Shown here: positions 4,953 to 5,010 of the stretch, piece after piece
How positions within the stretch are numbered: position 1 is the first letter of the stretch
Layout: each line of letters opens with the position of its first letter
Source: Allobaculum sp.
GTDB taxonomy: Bacteria > Bacillota_I > Bacilli_A > Erysipelotrichales > Erysipelotrichaceae
Length of the DNA stretch: 5,010 bases
Reading direction: 5' to 3'
Assembly: GCA_014803815.1 (NCBI GenBank)
Contig: JAAVAY010000114.1
Span: 1-5,010, forward strand
Program-made: the position numbers and the translations under genes
Notes under the pieces: model-generated
Database searches by the model: none
Told to the model about the DNA's origin: nothing
The model's input: the letters and a program-made list of their open reading frames with translations, nothing else

Positions 4953-5010
4953 ATGGAATTGATCGTCAATGTTCCTTCCGGGAAATATCCCATTGTTATT
5001 GAAAAAAATA
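4953..5010 (+). CDS. aroB: Probable 3-dehydroquinate synthase, first 19 codons (cut by window edge)
   Basis: Nineteen codons from the ATG at 4953 read MELIVNVPSGKYPIVIEKN. The pattern of a short beta strand, then a Y-P-I-x-I strand, is how AroB proteins begin (compare the family style V.V....YPI.I). An AAAGG ribosome binding site lies 8 nt upstream. AroB would convert DAHP to 3-dehydroquinate, the second shikimate step. Its place divergent from pheA supports this. With so little sequence, the assignment rests on a short pattern plus context. Confidence 0.55.
   Translation, partial: MELIVNVPSGKYPIVIEKN

Overview
The window looks like chromosomal DNA from a low-GC Gram-positive bacterium (Bacillota). 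The AT-rich spacers, strong AGGAGG-type ribosome binding sites, U-tailed intrinsic terminators and a near-consensus CcpA (cre) box support this. Protein style suggests an Erysipelotrichia-like lineage, but the sequence alone does not settle that. There are no mobile elements, rRNA or tRNA genes, or CRISPR arrays. Five genes are present: four on the minus strand and one just starting on the plus strand at the right edge.

Left part (1-304): the N-terminal 65 codons of a MerR-family regulator on the minus strand, running off the left edge. It has its own MerR-style promoter and dyad (226-256). Next comes a strong minus-strand terminator (261-295) that ends the upstream malQ-like unit.

Middle (302-2334): a GH77 4-alpha-glucanotransferase (MalQ) homologue on the minus strand. 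Its catalytic nucleophile Asp is replaced by Ile, and other active-site residues have changed, so it may be a pseudoenzyme. Upstream lies about 480 bp without a gene. It holds a good sigma-A promoter (2127-2155), a tandem 21-bp repeat near the start of transcription, a cre-like box, and a roughly 270-nt leader. The leader can fold into a closed, branched structure with two copies of a 12-nt element. The GH77 homologue and its leader are the most unusual part of the window.

Right part (2286-5010): a two-gene aromatic amino acid operon on the minus strand. pheA (chorismate mutase-prephenate dehydratase with an ACT domain) is followed 25 bp later by a class I aminotransferase, then a terminator. 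Together these would convert chorismate to prephenate, phenylpyruvate and phenylalanine. Diverging from pheA, the first 19 codons of a probable aroB (3-dehydroquinate synthase) begin at 4953, so the shikimate genes continue to the right. The spacer between pheA and aroB carries candidate overlapping divergent promoters and a small palindrome.
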